A stretch of DNA of 45,031 nt, from contig NZ_GL892076.1 in NCBI RefSeq assembly GCF_000213975.1, forward strand, positions 548,219 through 593,249, read 5' to 3'. Position numbers and translations under genes: made by a program. The stretch's first letter is position 1. The number at the start of each line of letters is the position of its first letter. Positions 18,608 through 26,544 of this stretch are shown here, piece after piece. Under the pieces are notes generated by a model that was not told the DNA's origin, did no database searches, and saw only the letters and a list, made by a program, of their open reading frames with translations. Origin of the DNA: Centipeda periodontii DSM 2778. GTDB lineage: Bacteria; Bacillota; Negativicutes; Selenomonadales; Selenomonadaceae.

Positions 18608-20143
18608 TCATCCGGCAGCGGCATTCGACGAAGCAGACCGCTCCTCTTCTTTTCGTGTCGTGTAGACCGTCGTACCCGCAGGTGCCGTATAGCCGGGTGC
18701 TGTGAGGCGGCTGACGATCGTACCGACCCCAAGCGTGAGAGCGATGGTGATGAGGGTATACGACCAGAACGAAACGGAGGGGACGAAGTACTTCAGGTAG
18801 ATGACCACTGCCGTCGATACGAGGAAGCCTGCGACAGCACCTGCCGCATTGGCATGGCGGCTGAATGCACCGAGAACGAAGACGCCTGCGAGTGCACCGA
18901 GTGCAAGCCCGATGAAGCTGTTGAACCACTGATACGCCGAGCGGATGTCGCTGCCTGCCATGATGATGGCAACGACGATGGAGAGGATACCGATGCCGAG
19001 CGAGATGAACTGCGCGATGCGCGTCTGCTTTTTCATCGGCATCTCAGGATGAAGCACGGACTGGATATCGAGCACCCAGCTTGTCGCCACGGAGTTGATG
19101 CCCGTGGAGAGCGTGGACTGCGCGGCGGCAAAGAGCGCGGCCAGCAGGATGCCCGTCAGACCCGTGGGCAGCTCGTATGTGATGTACGCCGCCAGCACGA
19201 GATCGCGCCGGTCGGTCATGAGAAGGCCGGGGTTCTGCTGATAGAACACGAAGAGTGCGGTACCGACGAGGAAGAACACCGTCGCGGCAAAGATGGAAAT
19301 GACTCCATTGCCGAGTGTCATCTTGCGCAGCTGGTTCATGTCGGTCGTCGTGGTGAACCGCTGGACGATGTCCTGACTGGATACATAGGATGCGAACGTG
19401 ACGAGACCGCCGCCGATAAAGGTAATAAAGACGCTGCTTGACACGATATCGGGGCTGAACCAGACCTCGTTTTCGAGCAGGAACTTATGTCCTGTGGTGA
19501 GTGTATCCCAGACTGTTCCCCAGCCGCCGTGGATGCTGCCGATCATGACGACGAGCGAGAGGGCGATGCCGACAATCAAAACCGTTCCTTGGATAAAGTC
19601 GGTGTAGAGCACCGCCTTGAGTCCGCCGGAGTAGGAATAAATGATGGCGATGACACCCATGACGACGATCAGCATATTGACATCGATCCCCGTAACTTCC
19701 GCGAGTGCAACGGACGGCAGATACATGATGATGGACATGCGTCCGAGCTGAAAGACGATGAACATGAGCGCGCCGAGGATACGGAGTTTGCCGCTCTCAA
19801 AACGCTTCTGGAGGTAGTGATACGCCGTATCGATCTCCAGGCGGCTGTAGATCGGCAGGAAGTAGCGGATCGTCAGCGGGATGGCGAACAGCATACCGAG
19901 CTGCGCCCACCAGAAGATCCACGAGCCGTGATACGAGTTGCCCGGGATGGCGAGAAAGGAAATGGGGCTGAGCAGGGTTGCAAAGATGGAGACACAGGTG
20001 ACGTACCACGGTATCGTACCGTCGCCCTTGAAGAACTCCTTGCCCTGCATCTCTTTCTTCGAGTAGTAGAGACCTGCGAGCAGGACGCCGAGCAGGTAGA
20101 TAACGAGGACTGCCGTGTCAATCCAGGTAAATCCCTCATGCAT
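18608..20143 (-). CDS. Sodium:solute symporter (SSS family), probable sialic acid transporter
   Basis: An integral membrane protein of 511 residues with about 13 hydrophobic helices. The Na+-site helix reads AAQSTLSTGINSVATSW, very like that of SiaT-type sialic acid symporters, and the N-terminal YYSKKEMQGKEFFKGDG is typical for the family. Position between nanA and yhcH makes N-acetylneuraminate the likely substrate. The start at 20143 (MHEGFTW) follows AGGAGGAG. No TRAP or ABC sialate transporter is present in the window. Confidence 0.87.
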   Translation of the reverse strand: MHEGFTWIDTAVLVIYLLGVLLAGLYYSKKEMQGKEFFKGDGTIPWYVTCVSIFATLLSPISFLAIPGNSYHGSWIFWWAQLGMLFAIPLTIRYFLPIYSRLEIDTAYHYLQKRFESGKLRILGALMFIVFQLGRMSIIMYLPSVALAEVTGIDVNMLIVVMGVIAIIYSYSGGLKAVLYTDFIQGTVLIVGIALSLVVMIGSIHGGWGTVWDTLTTGHKFLLENEVWFSPDIVSSSVFITFIGGGLVTFASYVSSQDIVQRFTTTTDMNQLRKMTLGNGVISIFAATVFFLVGTALFVFYQQNPGLLMTDRRDLVLAAYITYELPTGLTGILLAALFAAAQSTLSTGINSVATSWVLDIQSVLHPEMPMKKQTRIAQFISLGIGILSIVVAIIMAGSDIRSAYQWFNSFIGLALGALAGVFVLGAFSRHANAAGAVAGFLVSTAVVIYLKYFVPSVSFWSYTLITIALTLGVGTIVSRLTAPGYTAPAGTTVYTTRKEEERSASSNAAAG

Positions 20144-20194
20144 GAGAATCTCCTCCTGAGATGATTTCAAAAGGTATTATGTAATGGGATATTC

Positions 20195-20380
20195 GGATGG
20201 TGTCCCACGCGAACGCCTCGTTACGCAAGTGATCGTGTGCTTATCCGCCTAAATACCGACGGACTTCTTAAACGCGCTTCGCTTGAACGAAAGAAATCCG
20301 TCGGGGGCGAAACGCACACTTTACTCACTTGCTCCACTAGGGTTCGCTTTGGGACACCAATCCTCATATCAAGATATCCT
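20195..20380. repeat. Dispersed hairpin repeat, copy 3, inverted
   Basis: The reverse-oriented relative of the 4433 and 13030 copies, filling the 259-bp gap between nanA and the symporter. The arms CCGACGGACTTCTT and AAGAAATCCGTCGG pair despite differing from the other copies. The CTCCACTAGGGTT block marks its other end. It could influence operon mRNA processing. Confidence 0.7.
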
Positions 20381-20402
20381 ACAGCAACCACAATACTGCG
20401 AC

Positions 20403-21278
20403 TCAGAAATACTTCTTATAGATCTCCTTGGCGCGCGTACGCATCTCGGGCGTATACGGCTTCATCGGCTCGCGGCAGCAGCCCGCCTCGATGCCCTGTT
20501 CCTCCAAGAGCAGCTTGATCGTGCCGTAGAGCCCGTTGTCCAGAATGTCCGTGATAAGGTCGTTTGTGACGTGCTGGATCGCGCGCGCCTCGCTGATCTT
20601 CTCCGCGCGCGCGAGGTCGTAAATCTGACGGGCGCGCTCCGCGTTGACGTTGTAGGTCGAGCCGATCGCGCCGTCGATGCCGAGGACGGTCGCAGGCAGG
20701 AGCATCTCGTCGAATCCCGCAAAGATGAGCTTGTCGGGGAATGTCTTGCGCATGCGCTCGAGCAGGTAAAAGTCGCCCTGCGTGAATTTGACGCCGACGA
20801 TCTTCTTGTTCTCAAAGAGTGTTTTGAACTGCTCGATGCTGAAGTTCACCCCCGTGAGGAACGGAATGAAGTAGATGACCATGCGCATATCGACACCCTC
20901 GAGGATGCGCTCGTAGTAGTGGTGCACCTCGTCAAAGTCGAACTTGTAGTAGAACGGCGTGACGGCGCTGATGGCGTCGTAGCCGAGGTCCTCGACGAAC
21001 TTCGCGAGCTCGATGGACTCCTTGAGGTTGACTGAGCCGACCTGCGCCATGAGGGTGATGTCGTCCTTCGCCTCGTCCTTCGCGATCTCGAAGATGCGCT
21101 TCTTCTCATCGGTCGAGAGCATGAAATTCTCGCCCGTGCTGCCGCCGACGTAGAGTCCGTCCATCTTGTTGTGGTCGATGTTGTGGCGGATGATCTGGCG
21201 CAGCCCCTTCTCGCTGACGCTGCCGTCCTCGTTGAAGGAGCCGAGCAGTGCGGAATACAGACCTCTGAGATCTCTCAT
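20403..21278 (-). CDS. nanA: N-acetylneuraminate lyase
   Basis: A 291-residue class I aldolase of the NanA/DapA family that splits sialic acid into N-acetylmannosamine and pyruvate. Visible family marks are GGSTGENFMLS (pyruvate carboxylate site), the Tyr in TPFYYKFDF, and the Schiff-base Lys in GVKFTQGDF. The start at 21278 (MRDLRGLYSAL) follows AAGGAGGAAATC; the longer open frame is not used. nanE lies 37 bp upstream. Confidence 0.95.
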   Translation of the reverse strand: MRDLRGLYSALLGSFNEDGSVSEKGLRQIIRHNIDHNKMDGLYVGGSTGENFMLSTDEKKRIFEIAKDEAKDDITLMAQVGSVNLKESIELAKFVEDLGYDAISAVTPFYYKFDFDEVHHYYERILEGVDMRMVIYFIPFLTGVNFSIEQFKTLFENKKIVGVKFTQGDFYLLERMRKTFPDKLIFAGFDEMLLPATVLGIDGAIGSTYNVNAERARQIYDLARAEKISEARAIQHVTNDLITDILDNGLYGTIKLLLEEQGIEAGCCREPMKPYTPEMRTRAKEIYKKYF

Positions 21279-21315
21279 GATGATTTCCTCCTTAAATATA
21301 GGATGATTGAAATTC

Positions 21316-21987
21316 CTATGCAATCGCGTCGGTGAAGCGGCGCGCGATAAGCTGCGGACGCGTGATGGCAGAGCCGACGATCGCGCCGAAGACGCCCGTC
21401 TGCATCGCCTCCACCAGTTCCTCCGGCGTATTGATGCGCCCCTCGGCAAAGACGGGGATGGGCGCGTCCTGCGCGAGGCGGCGCATCAGCTCGAAGTCCG
21501 GACCCGCGATCTGCGGGCTGTACGGAGTGTAGCCCGACATCGTGGTTGAGATCGCATCGACGCCAAGCTCCGCCGCCCTCATGCCCTCCTCATAGGTCGA
21601 GATATCGGCAAGGATAAGGCGATGTGCGGCATGGATGCGCGCGACGAGATCGCGCACGTCCGTCTGCTGCGGGCGCTCACGCGCTGTCATGTCCAGCGCA
21701 ATCATCTCGCAGCCCGTCCCGATCAGCGCCTCCACCTCGCGCATGGTCGGTGTAATAAAGATGGGGGAGTCCGCGTAGTTCTGCTTGATAAGACCGATCA
21801 CGGGCAGCTGCGCCTCGCTGCGGATCTCCTCAATGTCCGCGACACTCTGCGCACGGATCGCGACCGCGCCGCCCTCCTTTGCCGCACGCGCCATACGCCC
21901 CATGATGAACGGGCTGTGCAGCGGCTCGTCCGGCAGTGCCTGACAGGAAATGATGAGTTTTCCCTTCACCTTCTCAAAGAAATCCAT
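21316..21987 (-). CDS. nanE: N-acetylmannosamine-6-phosphate 2-epimerase
   Basis: A 223-residue TIM-barrel enzyme converting ManNAc-6-P to GlcNAc-6-P. It has the catalytic Lys segment GLIKQNYADSPIFITPT, the Glu in MREVEALI, DISTYEEG, and the C-terminal phosphate site VFAEGRINTPE with GAIVGSAITRP. The ribosome binding site is TTGGAGGGC. The 124-bp gap to nagA upstream is very AT-rich and carries GAAAT and ATTTC half-sites, so an internal promoter is possible but not proven. Confidence 0.95.
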   Translation of the reverse strand: MDFFEKVKGKLIISCQALPDEPLHSPFIMGRMARAAKEGGAVAIRAQSVADIEEIRSEAQLPVIGLIKQNYADSPIFITPTMREVEALIGTGCEMIALDMTARERPQQTDVRDLVARIHAAHRLILADISTYEEGMRAAELGVDAISTTMSGYTPYSPQIAGPDFELMRRLAQDAPIPVFAEGRINTPEELVEAMQTGVFGAIVGSAITRPQLIARRFTDAIA

Positions 21988-22111
21988 CCAAAGCCCTCCA
22001 ATTAATTCTTATTTATTATGATTTATAATATAATATTTTATAGTGAAATATATTGTTTTGATTTCGATATATGATACCCAATGCGATCACTTACTCCACT
22101 AGGGAATCATC

Positions 22112-23275
22112 CTATTTTTCCCCTTCGACAAAACAATCCCGCCCGCCAACAATCGTGCGCCGTATCCGAAACTCCTCATCGAAGATCGCAATATCCGCGT
22201 ATTTTCCAACCGTGAGCGAGCCGAGTCGATCATATACGTTCAGTTCCTCGGCAGGGGTGCGCGTCGCCATCTCCACAACGGCAGGAATCTCTGCGCCCGT
22301 ATTCGCGCGCAGGATCGAGAGCCCGTCGTTCATGCGGAGCACACTGCCCGCGATCGTGCCGTCTGCGAGGGTTGCGCGCGTTCCCTTGACGTAGACCCTC
22401 TGCCCGCCGAGCTCCGAGACGCCGTCCGAGAGTCCGCAGGCGCGCAGCGAGTCCGTGATGGGGATGATGTGCCTGCCGCGCTTCGCCGCGTAGATGATGC
22501 GCTGCATGGCGGGGTGGACGTGCACATTGTCCACGATCAGCTCGCAGTTCGCGTCCGTGTCGAGCGCCGCGCCGAGCACGCCGGGATGGCGGTGGTTCAG
22601 CCCCGTCATGGCATTGCAGAGATGCGTGATATGTGACGCCCCTCGTGCGATTACCGCCATTGCCATCTCGTAGTCCGCCGCCGTATGCCCAATCGAGACG
22701 ACGATGCCATTTTTGCGACAGCTCTCGATGAAGTTCTCCTCCGCGATCATCTCGGGGGCGACCGTGATGATCTTGATCACATCTGCATACGGTGCAATCT
22801 TTGCAAACATCGGCGGCAGGATGTACTGCTCGTCCTGCGCCCCCTTCTTCGCGGGGCTGATGAACGGTCCCTCCATATGCGCCCCGAGGATGCGCGCGCC
22901 GTGGATGCGCCGATGCAGCGCACGGCGGATGCGGACGAGTGCACGCTCCACCGCGTCAAACGCGCAGGTCATCGTCGTCGGCAGGAAGGAGGTCACGCCC
23001 GTTCGCGCCTGAAACGCGGCGAGGCGGGGCAGGGCATCCGCGTCCTCATCCATCGTATCCGCACCGTCGCAGCCGTGGATGTGCACGTTCAGGAAACCGG
23101 GGGCGACATACGCACCCGCCGCGTCGATCACCTCATCCGCATCCGCTGCCGAGAACTCCGACACAGGGACGATCCGCGCGATCCGCTCCTCATAGCAAAG
23201 AACAAGTTCTGTTCTTGCCGTAAAATTCCCGTGCTCGTTCGGCAGGATGAGAATGCCGTTTCTGATCGCCTTCAT
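22112..23275 (-). CDS. nagA: N-acetylglucosamine-6-phosphate deacetylase
   Basis: A 387-residue amidohydrolase producing glucosamine-6-phosphate and acetate. Metal and substrate motifs are present: HIHGCDGADTMD, HMEGPFISPAKKGAQ, VSIGHTAADY, HLCNAMTGLNHRHPG and ITDSLRACG with the catalytic Asp. Its ATG overlaps the nagB stop (ATGA), indicating translational coupling. Confidence 0.95.
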   Translation of the reverse strand: MKAIRNGILILPNEHGNFTARTELVLCYEERIARIVPVSEFSAADADEVIDAAGAYVAPGFLNVHIHGCDGADTMDEDADALPRLAAFQARTGVTSFLPTTMTCAFDAVERALVRIRRALHRRIHGARILGAHMEGPFISPAKKGAQDEQYILPPMFAKIAPYADVIKIITVAPEMIAEENFIESCRKNGIVVSIGHTAADYEMAMAVIARGASHITHLCNAMTGLNHRHPGVLGAALDTDANCELIVDNVHVHPAMQRIIYAAKRGRHIIPITDSLRACGLSDGVSELGGQRVYVKGTRATLADGTIAGSVLRMNDGLSILRANTGAEIPAVVEMATRTPAEELNVYDRLGSLTVGKYADIAIFDEEFRIRRTIVGGRDCFVEGEK

Positions 23276-24021
23276 CGGGATCCGTCCTCTTTCCGAGAGA
23301 GGAGCGCGCCTGCCGCATGATCGACGATCAGCGTCACATTCGGGTGCAGCTGGAGAATGGAGGCGGGTACCGACGGCGTGATCGTCCCCTCCACCGCATC
23401 GCGCACCGCCTCCGCCTTCTCCGCACCGCTCGCGAGCAGGACAATGTGACGTGCGTGGAAGATCGTACCGATCCCCATACTCATCGCCTCGCGCGGCACC
23501 TCCGCCGCCGATGCGAAGAAACGCGCATTTGCCTCGATCGTGCTCTCCTTCAGTGCAACCTTGTGCGTCGCTTTTGCGAACGCCTCGCCCGGCTCGTTGA
23601 AGCCGATATGTGCATTCCGCCCAATGCCGAGCAGCTGCATGTCGATGCCGCCCGCCGCCGCAATCCGCGCCTCATAGTCCTCTGCCTCGCGCTCCGCATC
23701 CTCTGCCATACCGTTCGGAAAGAAGATGTGGTCCCTTCGCATATTCACATGGTCGAAGAGATTTTCGTACATAAAATGATGATAGCTCTGGGGATCCTCC
23801 ACCGTGAGCCCGACATACTCGTCCAGATTGAACGAGGTCGCCTGAGAGAAGTCGAGCCCCACCGTCTGATACAGCCAGACCAGATTCTGATACAGCTCGA
23901 CCGGCGTGCTGCCCGTTGCAAGCCCGAGCACAGAGTCCGGCTTCACCCAGAGCTGCCCCGCGATGATCTTCGCCGCCTCCTCGCTCATCTTCTTATAGGT
24001 ATCCGTAAAAATAATACGCAT
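23272..24021 (-). CDS. nagB: Glucosamine-6-phosphate deaminase
   Basis: A 249-residue deaminase/isomerase producing fructose-6-phosphate and ammonia. It shows LATGSTPVELY (phosphate site), FNLDEYVGL with the catalytic Asp, GIGRNAHIGFNEPG, and a C-terminal HAAGALLS. The start at 24021 (MRIIFTDTYK) follows GAGGGGAG. It is the first gene of the sialate/amino-sugar cluster. Confidence 0.96.
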   Translation of the reverse strand: MRIIFTDTYKKMSEEAAKIIAGQLWVKPDSVLGLATGSTPVELYQNLVWLYQTVGLDFSQATSFNLDEYVGLTVEDPQSYHHFMYENLFDHVNMRRDHIFFPNGMAEDAEREAEDYEARIAAAGGIDMQLLGIGRNAHIGFNEPGEAFAKATHKVALKESTIEANARFFASAAEVPREAMSMGIGTIFHARHIVLLASGAEKAEAVRDAVEGTITPSVPASILQLHPNVTLIVDHAAGALLSRKEDGSR

Positions 24022-24062
24022 CGCGATACTCCCCTCTATGTATCTGTTCTGAATTCTCCTAT

Positions 24063-24091
24063 AATATAACACACTTCAAACTAAAATGCAA
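24063..24091 (-). promoter_or_regulatory. Promoter of the nagB-nagA-nan cluster
   Basis: On the minus strand TTGCAT, 17 bases, TATATT, with a start near 24056 and a leader of about 35 nt. The upstream AT-rich stretch (24090-24150) has a near-palindrome around TATCTAAGATA that could be an operator; that part is a guess. Confidence 0.6.
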
Positions 24092-24209
24092 TTATTTTTC
24101 ATAATATCTTAGATAATTTTTTATTTCACATGATATAGGAAAATATTTTTCGTTTTATATAATGAATGGAATGAAAGGGGCTGTTGCACGAACGCCCCCA
24201 AAAACGTCA

Positions 24210-24238
24210 TTGAAAAAGAACGAAGCGTGTGCTATGAT
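24210..24238 (+). promoter_or_regulatory. CRISPR leader promoter, copy 1
   Basis: TTGAAA, 17 bases, TATGAT with TGC before the -10. The same promoter block (ACGTCATTGAAAAAGAACGA onward) recurs at 25181, 26545 and 29136. Here the rest of the leader is missing and the first repeat starts only 8 bp after the -10. Confidence 0.7.
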
Positions 24239-24245
24239 GAAGTAG

Positions 24246-24354
24246 ATCTCGATACACACATTGCCGCGTGCGGCATTGAAACAAACCTGCGCCGAAGTTA
24301 CGGATGTTCACATTGATGTCCAGACACACATCATGCTGCGTGCGGCATTGACAA
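24246..24354 (+). CRISPR. Remnant CRISPR array 1 (one spacer)
   Basis: Two degenerate 37-nt repeats (24246-24282 and 24318-24354) around one 35-nt spacer. The repeat core GCCGCGTGCGGCATTGAAAC is intact in the first; the second ends in ATTGACAAC, as the last repeat does in array 2. The array is followed by the same hairpin and TTGACG element as the larger arrays. No cas gene is near. Confidence 0.85.
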
Positions 24355-24423
24355 CAAAACGGCTCTACGTGTCCACATCGGTCACACAGAGTCGCTTTCG
24401 TATGCAAAAAGCGCACAGCAATC

Positions 24424-24429
24424 TTGACG
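24424..24429 (+). promoter_or_regulatory. Orphan -35 of the antitoxin-type promoter after array 1
   Basis: TTGACG in the same context as at 25723 and 29743 (followed by ATGCGG), but the -10 region is replaced by ATTTCG. The element is broken at about 24446. Confidence 0.6.
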
Positions 24430-24442
24430 ATGCGGTGCACAG

Positions 24443-24604
24443 GATGATTTCGCAGTGTTTGCGGCGCGCCATAACCTCACCCACGCAGAGGTGGAGGTTA
24501 TGCGGTACTGCTTCTTTCTGCCTCCTGAAGAACGCGCCGCCCTCCTTGCCGAAAAAGAGGCTGTCGCAGCCTCCTCCTCTACCGCCGCCGCAAAACGGGT
24601 ATAA
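24443..24604 (+). pseudogene. 3' fragment of an unidentified gene
   Basis: An open frame without a proper start reads HNLTHAEVEVMRYCFFLPPE and then an Ala/Ser-rich end to a TAA at 24602. It has protein-like composition, and the 5' part appears to have been replaced by the array-1 3' flank. An internal ATG (about 24500) could give a 34-residue peptide. I do not recognise the family. Confidence 0.4.
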
Positions 24605-24639
24605 AAAAGCCGCCATCGTAGGCGGCAGGAAGGACACCT

Positions 24640-24882
24640 ATGGACATAAAATATGCCAAAACCGCTGTGAAAACCATCGGGAGCATAGATAAGGCGATGA
24701 AACAACGCCTCAAAAAAGCGATTGAGGATTTGCCAAAAGGCGACGTAAAACGACTCAAGGGAAGCGATTCACTATATCGGCTGCGCGTCGGCGGTTGGCG
24801 CATTGTGTTCTCTCTTCCTGATACAAATACGATTCTGATTGAGAAAATCGCCCCACGCGGGGATGTCTACAAAGGAGGCTGA
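24640..24882 (+). CDS. RelE/ParE-superfamily toxin
   Basis: An 80-residue toxin of the RelE/ParE fold. The fold-typical C-terminal half is LYRLRVGGWRIVFSLPDTN followed by IEKIAPRGDVYKGG, with basic residues where mRNA interferases bind RNA. The ribosome binding site is AGGAAGG, and a GCCGCC...GGCGGC hairpin lies just upstream. It precedes its antitoxin gene by 5 bp: the toxin-first order also seen in HigBA-type pairs. Whether it cuts mRNA or poisons gyrase cannot be told from sequence alone. Confidence 0.85.
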   Translation: MDIKYAKTAVKTIGSIDKAMKQRLKKAIEDLPKGDVKRLKGSDSLYRLRVGGWRIVFSLPDTNTILIEKIAPRGDVYKGG

Positions 24883-24887
24883 TTGAT

Positions 24888-25091
24888 ATGACTGTAAAAG
24901 CACAGATTGTGGAGATGATTGATTTTGTTCCCGCCCGTGAACTTCCCATTATTTTGGAGGTTGTCAAGCGTTTCATACCAAACGATGCCGATGACCGTAT
25001 GACGGAGGATGACTTGAATGCCCATCGCCGCGCCATGCAGGAGTATAAGAACGGGGAAACGGTTTCTCATGATGAAATTAACTGGGATTGA
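24888..25091 (+). CDS. Antitoxin partner of the RelE/ParE toxin
   Basis: A small acidic protein of 67 residues, starting MTVKAQIVEMIDFVPARELP and ending EYKNGETVSHDEINWD. The last part resembles the C-terminal toxin-binding tails of antitoxins paired with RelE/ParE toxins (GETxSHDEI). No DNA-binding domain is obvious. Start and operon position leave little doubt about pairing. Confidence 0.75.
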   Translation: MTVKAQIVEMIDFVPARELPIILEVVKRFIPNDADDRMTEDDLNAHRRAMQEYKNGETVSHDEINWD

Positions 25092-25180
25092 CGACTCATC
25101 GGACGAAACTACCGCCTCCTAGTCCAATCAAAAAATCCGCCATCGTAGGCAGCAGAAAGGAGAACGCATGGACAATATCA

Positions 25181-25323
25181 TTGAAAAAGAACGAAGCGTG
25201 TGCTATCATAGAGGAGAAGGAAATGGAAAGTGCTCTGGCGTTGGCGTAAAGCCGCATTCCGCCGTTTCGTCTTTCCAAAACGCCTTCTCAGCCCGCGCGG
25301 GACAAGGGCTGCGGGACACAGGA
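25181..25323 (+). promoter_or_regulatory. CRISPR leader and promoter, array 2
   Basis: The promoter TTGAAA (25181-25186), 17 bases, TATCAT (25204-25209) with extended -10 is followed by a leader of about 110 nt, closely related to that of array 3. The leader includes AGAGGAGAAGGAAATGG and a CAGCCC...GGGCTG hairpin. The left border is joined to a second, truncated copy of the sequence upstream of the RelE/ParE toxin gene (about 25131-25176). Confidence 0.75.
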
Positions 25324-25652
25324 ATCCCGACACACACAATGCTGCGTGCGGCATTGAAACACAGTTGGCAGATAAAGTATCTGCGATTCGTATTGATATC
25401 CCGACACACACAATGCTGCGTGCGGCATTGAAACGCGTCTTTCATGATTGTTTCCTCCTATAGTTATAGATGTCCCGACACACATAATGCCGCGTGCGGC
25501 ATTGAAACCCTCGGCGAGGTCACGATCGAAATCAGGTTTGCTGTCCCGACACACACAATGCTGCGTGCGGCATTGAAACATCATGCATATAATCATGACG
25601 TGATTAGCTGTTTTGGTCCTGACACATACAATGCTGCGTGCGGTATTGACAA
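25324..25652 (+). CRISPR. CRISPR array 2 (5 repeats, 4 spacers)
   Basis: Repeats of 37 nt start at 25324, 25398, 25472, 25543 and 25616. They begin GTCCCGACACACA (first two with A), have a central palindrome AATGCYGCGTGCGGCATT and end ATTGAAAC, the usual crRNA 5' handle. The spacers are 37, 37, 34 and 36 nt. The last repeat is degenerate (GTCCTGAC..., ...GGTATTGACAAC), which with the leader fixes transcription on the plus strand. No cas gene is in the window, and the subtype cannot be assigned. Confidence 0.97.
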
Positions 25653-25653
25653 C

Positions 25654-25696
25654 AAAACGGCTCTGCGTGTCCACATCGGTCACACAGAGCCGTTTT
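25654..25696 (+). terminator. Array 2 hairpin terminator
   Basis: AAAACGGCTCTG pairs with CAGAGCCGTTTT around a 19-base centre. It directly follows the last repeat and is conserved after all three arrays. Confidence 0.75.
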
Positions 25697-25722
25697 CGTA
25701 TGCGAAAAGCGCACAGCAATCC

Positions 25723-25751
25723 TTGACGATGCGGCGCACAGATGGTAGTAT
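25723..25751 (+). promoter_or_regulatory. Antitoxin-type promoter after array 2
   Basis: TTGACG, 17 bases, TAGTAT with TGG before the -10. It matches the promoter at 29743, which drives the antitoxin RNA of toxin copy 4. Confidence 0.7.
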
Positions 25752-25757
25752 AGAGAT

Positions 25758-25845
25758 ACAAAAAGGGCACTGCCGTAGTCGGCTCCCCAATAATAGGATG
25801 AAATTTCCGCCTACTGTTTGGAAGCTGAAGGCGGATTTTTCTTAT
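25758..25845 (+). ncRNA. Orphan antitoxin-like RNA
   Basis: An RNA of about 88 nt would start with AAAAAGGGCACTGCCG, the same 5' block as the antitoxin RNAs of copies 1 and 2, and end in the hairpin TCCGCCT...AGGCGGA plus T run at about 25805-25840. Downstream only the last few codons of a toxin gene survive on the opposite strand, so the RNA has no local target. Confidence 0.6.
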
Positions 25846-25924
25846 TTATCGTCGAACGACGATCATCAATAATGAAATACTTCTATATGCTTCAAATATA
25901 TTATTGTTTTAAGGAGGTTTTCAA

Positions 25925-26203
25925 ATGACGAAGGATATTGTCATATCAATGGACGAGGAATTGAAGTCGAACTTTGAAGAAGTCTGTGCAGATATTGGAA
26001 TTTCTGTCCCTTCTGCCATTATGATTTTCGCCCGCCGTGTAGCAAGAGATCGTAAAATTCCATTCGAGCTTACGGCATCCCCGCGCCTCTCTGATCCGTT
26101 CTATTCGGAAAGCAATATGGCTCACCTGCGCCGCGGGATCGAAGATTTTAAGGCAGGGAAATTTCAGCGGCATGACTTGATTGAGGTTGCAGACGATGAA
26201 TAA
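25925..26203 (+). CDS. RelB/DinJ family antitoxin
   Basis: A 92-residue antitoxin. The N-terminal ribbon-helix-helix has VISMDEELKSNFEEVCADIG; the C-terminal part IEDFKAGKFQRHDL is the usual toxin-wrapping tail. A strong site AAGGAGG precedes the ATG. Its stop overlaps the start of the YoeB gene. RelB-type proteins bind their own promoter; the AT-rich gap upstream (25846-25920) would be the operator region. Confidence 0.88.
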   Translation: MTKDIVISMDEELKSNFEEVCADIGISVPSAIMIFARRVARDRKIPFELTASPRLSDPFYSESNMAHLRRGIEDFKAGKFQRHDLIEVADDE

Positions 26204-26453
26204 GAACTGGTTTGATGAAGCGTGGGAAGATTATCTGTACTGGCAAATCCAGGATAAAAAAACCCTGAAGCGCATCAACGCCATTCTCAAAGACATCGAA
26301 AGATCCCCTTTCGAGGGAATCGGAAAACCGGAACCCCTGCGGGGAAATTTCAGTGGCTTATGGAGCAGACGGATTGATGAAAAAAACCGTCTCGTTTATT
26401 TTATCAGCGATGGCTCCATACAGATTTTCTCCTGCAAAGGACATTATGAATAG
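26196..26453 (+). CDS. YoeB/Txe family mRNA interferase toxin
   Basis: An 85-residue YoeB-type toxin that cuts mRNA on the ribosome. Family residues are visible: WEDYLYW near the N-terminus, the catalytic Glu in DIERSPFEGIGKPEPL, SRRIDEKNRLVY, and the terminal catalytic His-Tyr in KGHYE. The start at 26196 overlaps the antitoxin gene by 8 bp. A longer in-frame start at 26181 lies inside the antitoxin gene and is unlikely. Confidence 0.92.
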   Translation: MNKNWFDEAWEDYLYWQIQDKKTLKRINAILKDIERSPFEGIGKPEPLRGNFSGLWSRRIDEKNRLVYFISDGSIQIFSCKGHYE

Positions 26454-26544
26454 GAAGTGGATAGATGTACTTAATAGGATAAATGGTAGCATATAGACTT
26501 TGGGGAAAGCATCTGCCCGCCCACGCACCGGCGTAAAAACGTCA

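Noticed and set aside
25168-25431. 87-codon frame starting MDNIIEKERS
   Set aside because: A chimera of a truncated toxin-gene upstream region, the CRISPR leader and repeats; no conserved protein.
25444-25872. Open frames across the CRISPR arrays
   Set aside because: They translate repeats and spacers, with the recurring HTQCCVRH or MLRAALK from the repeat.
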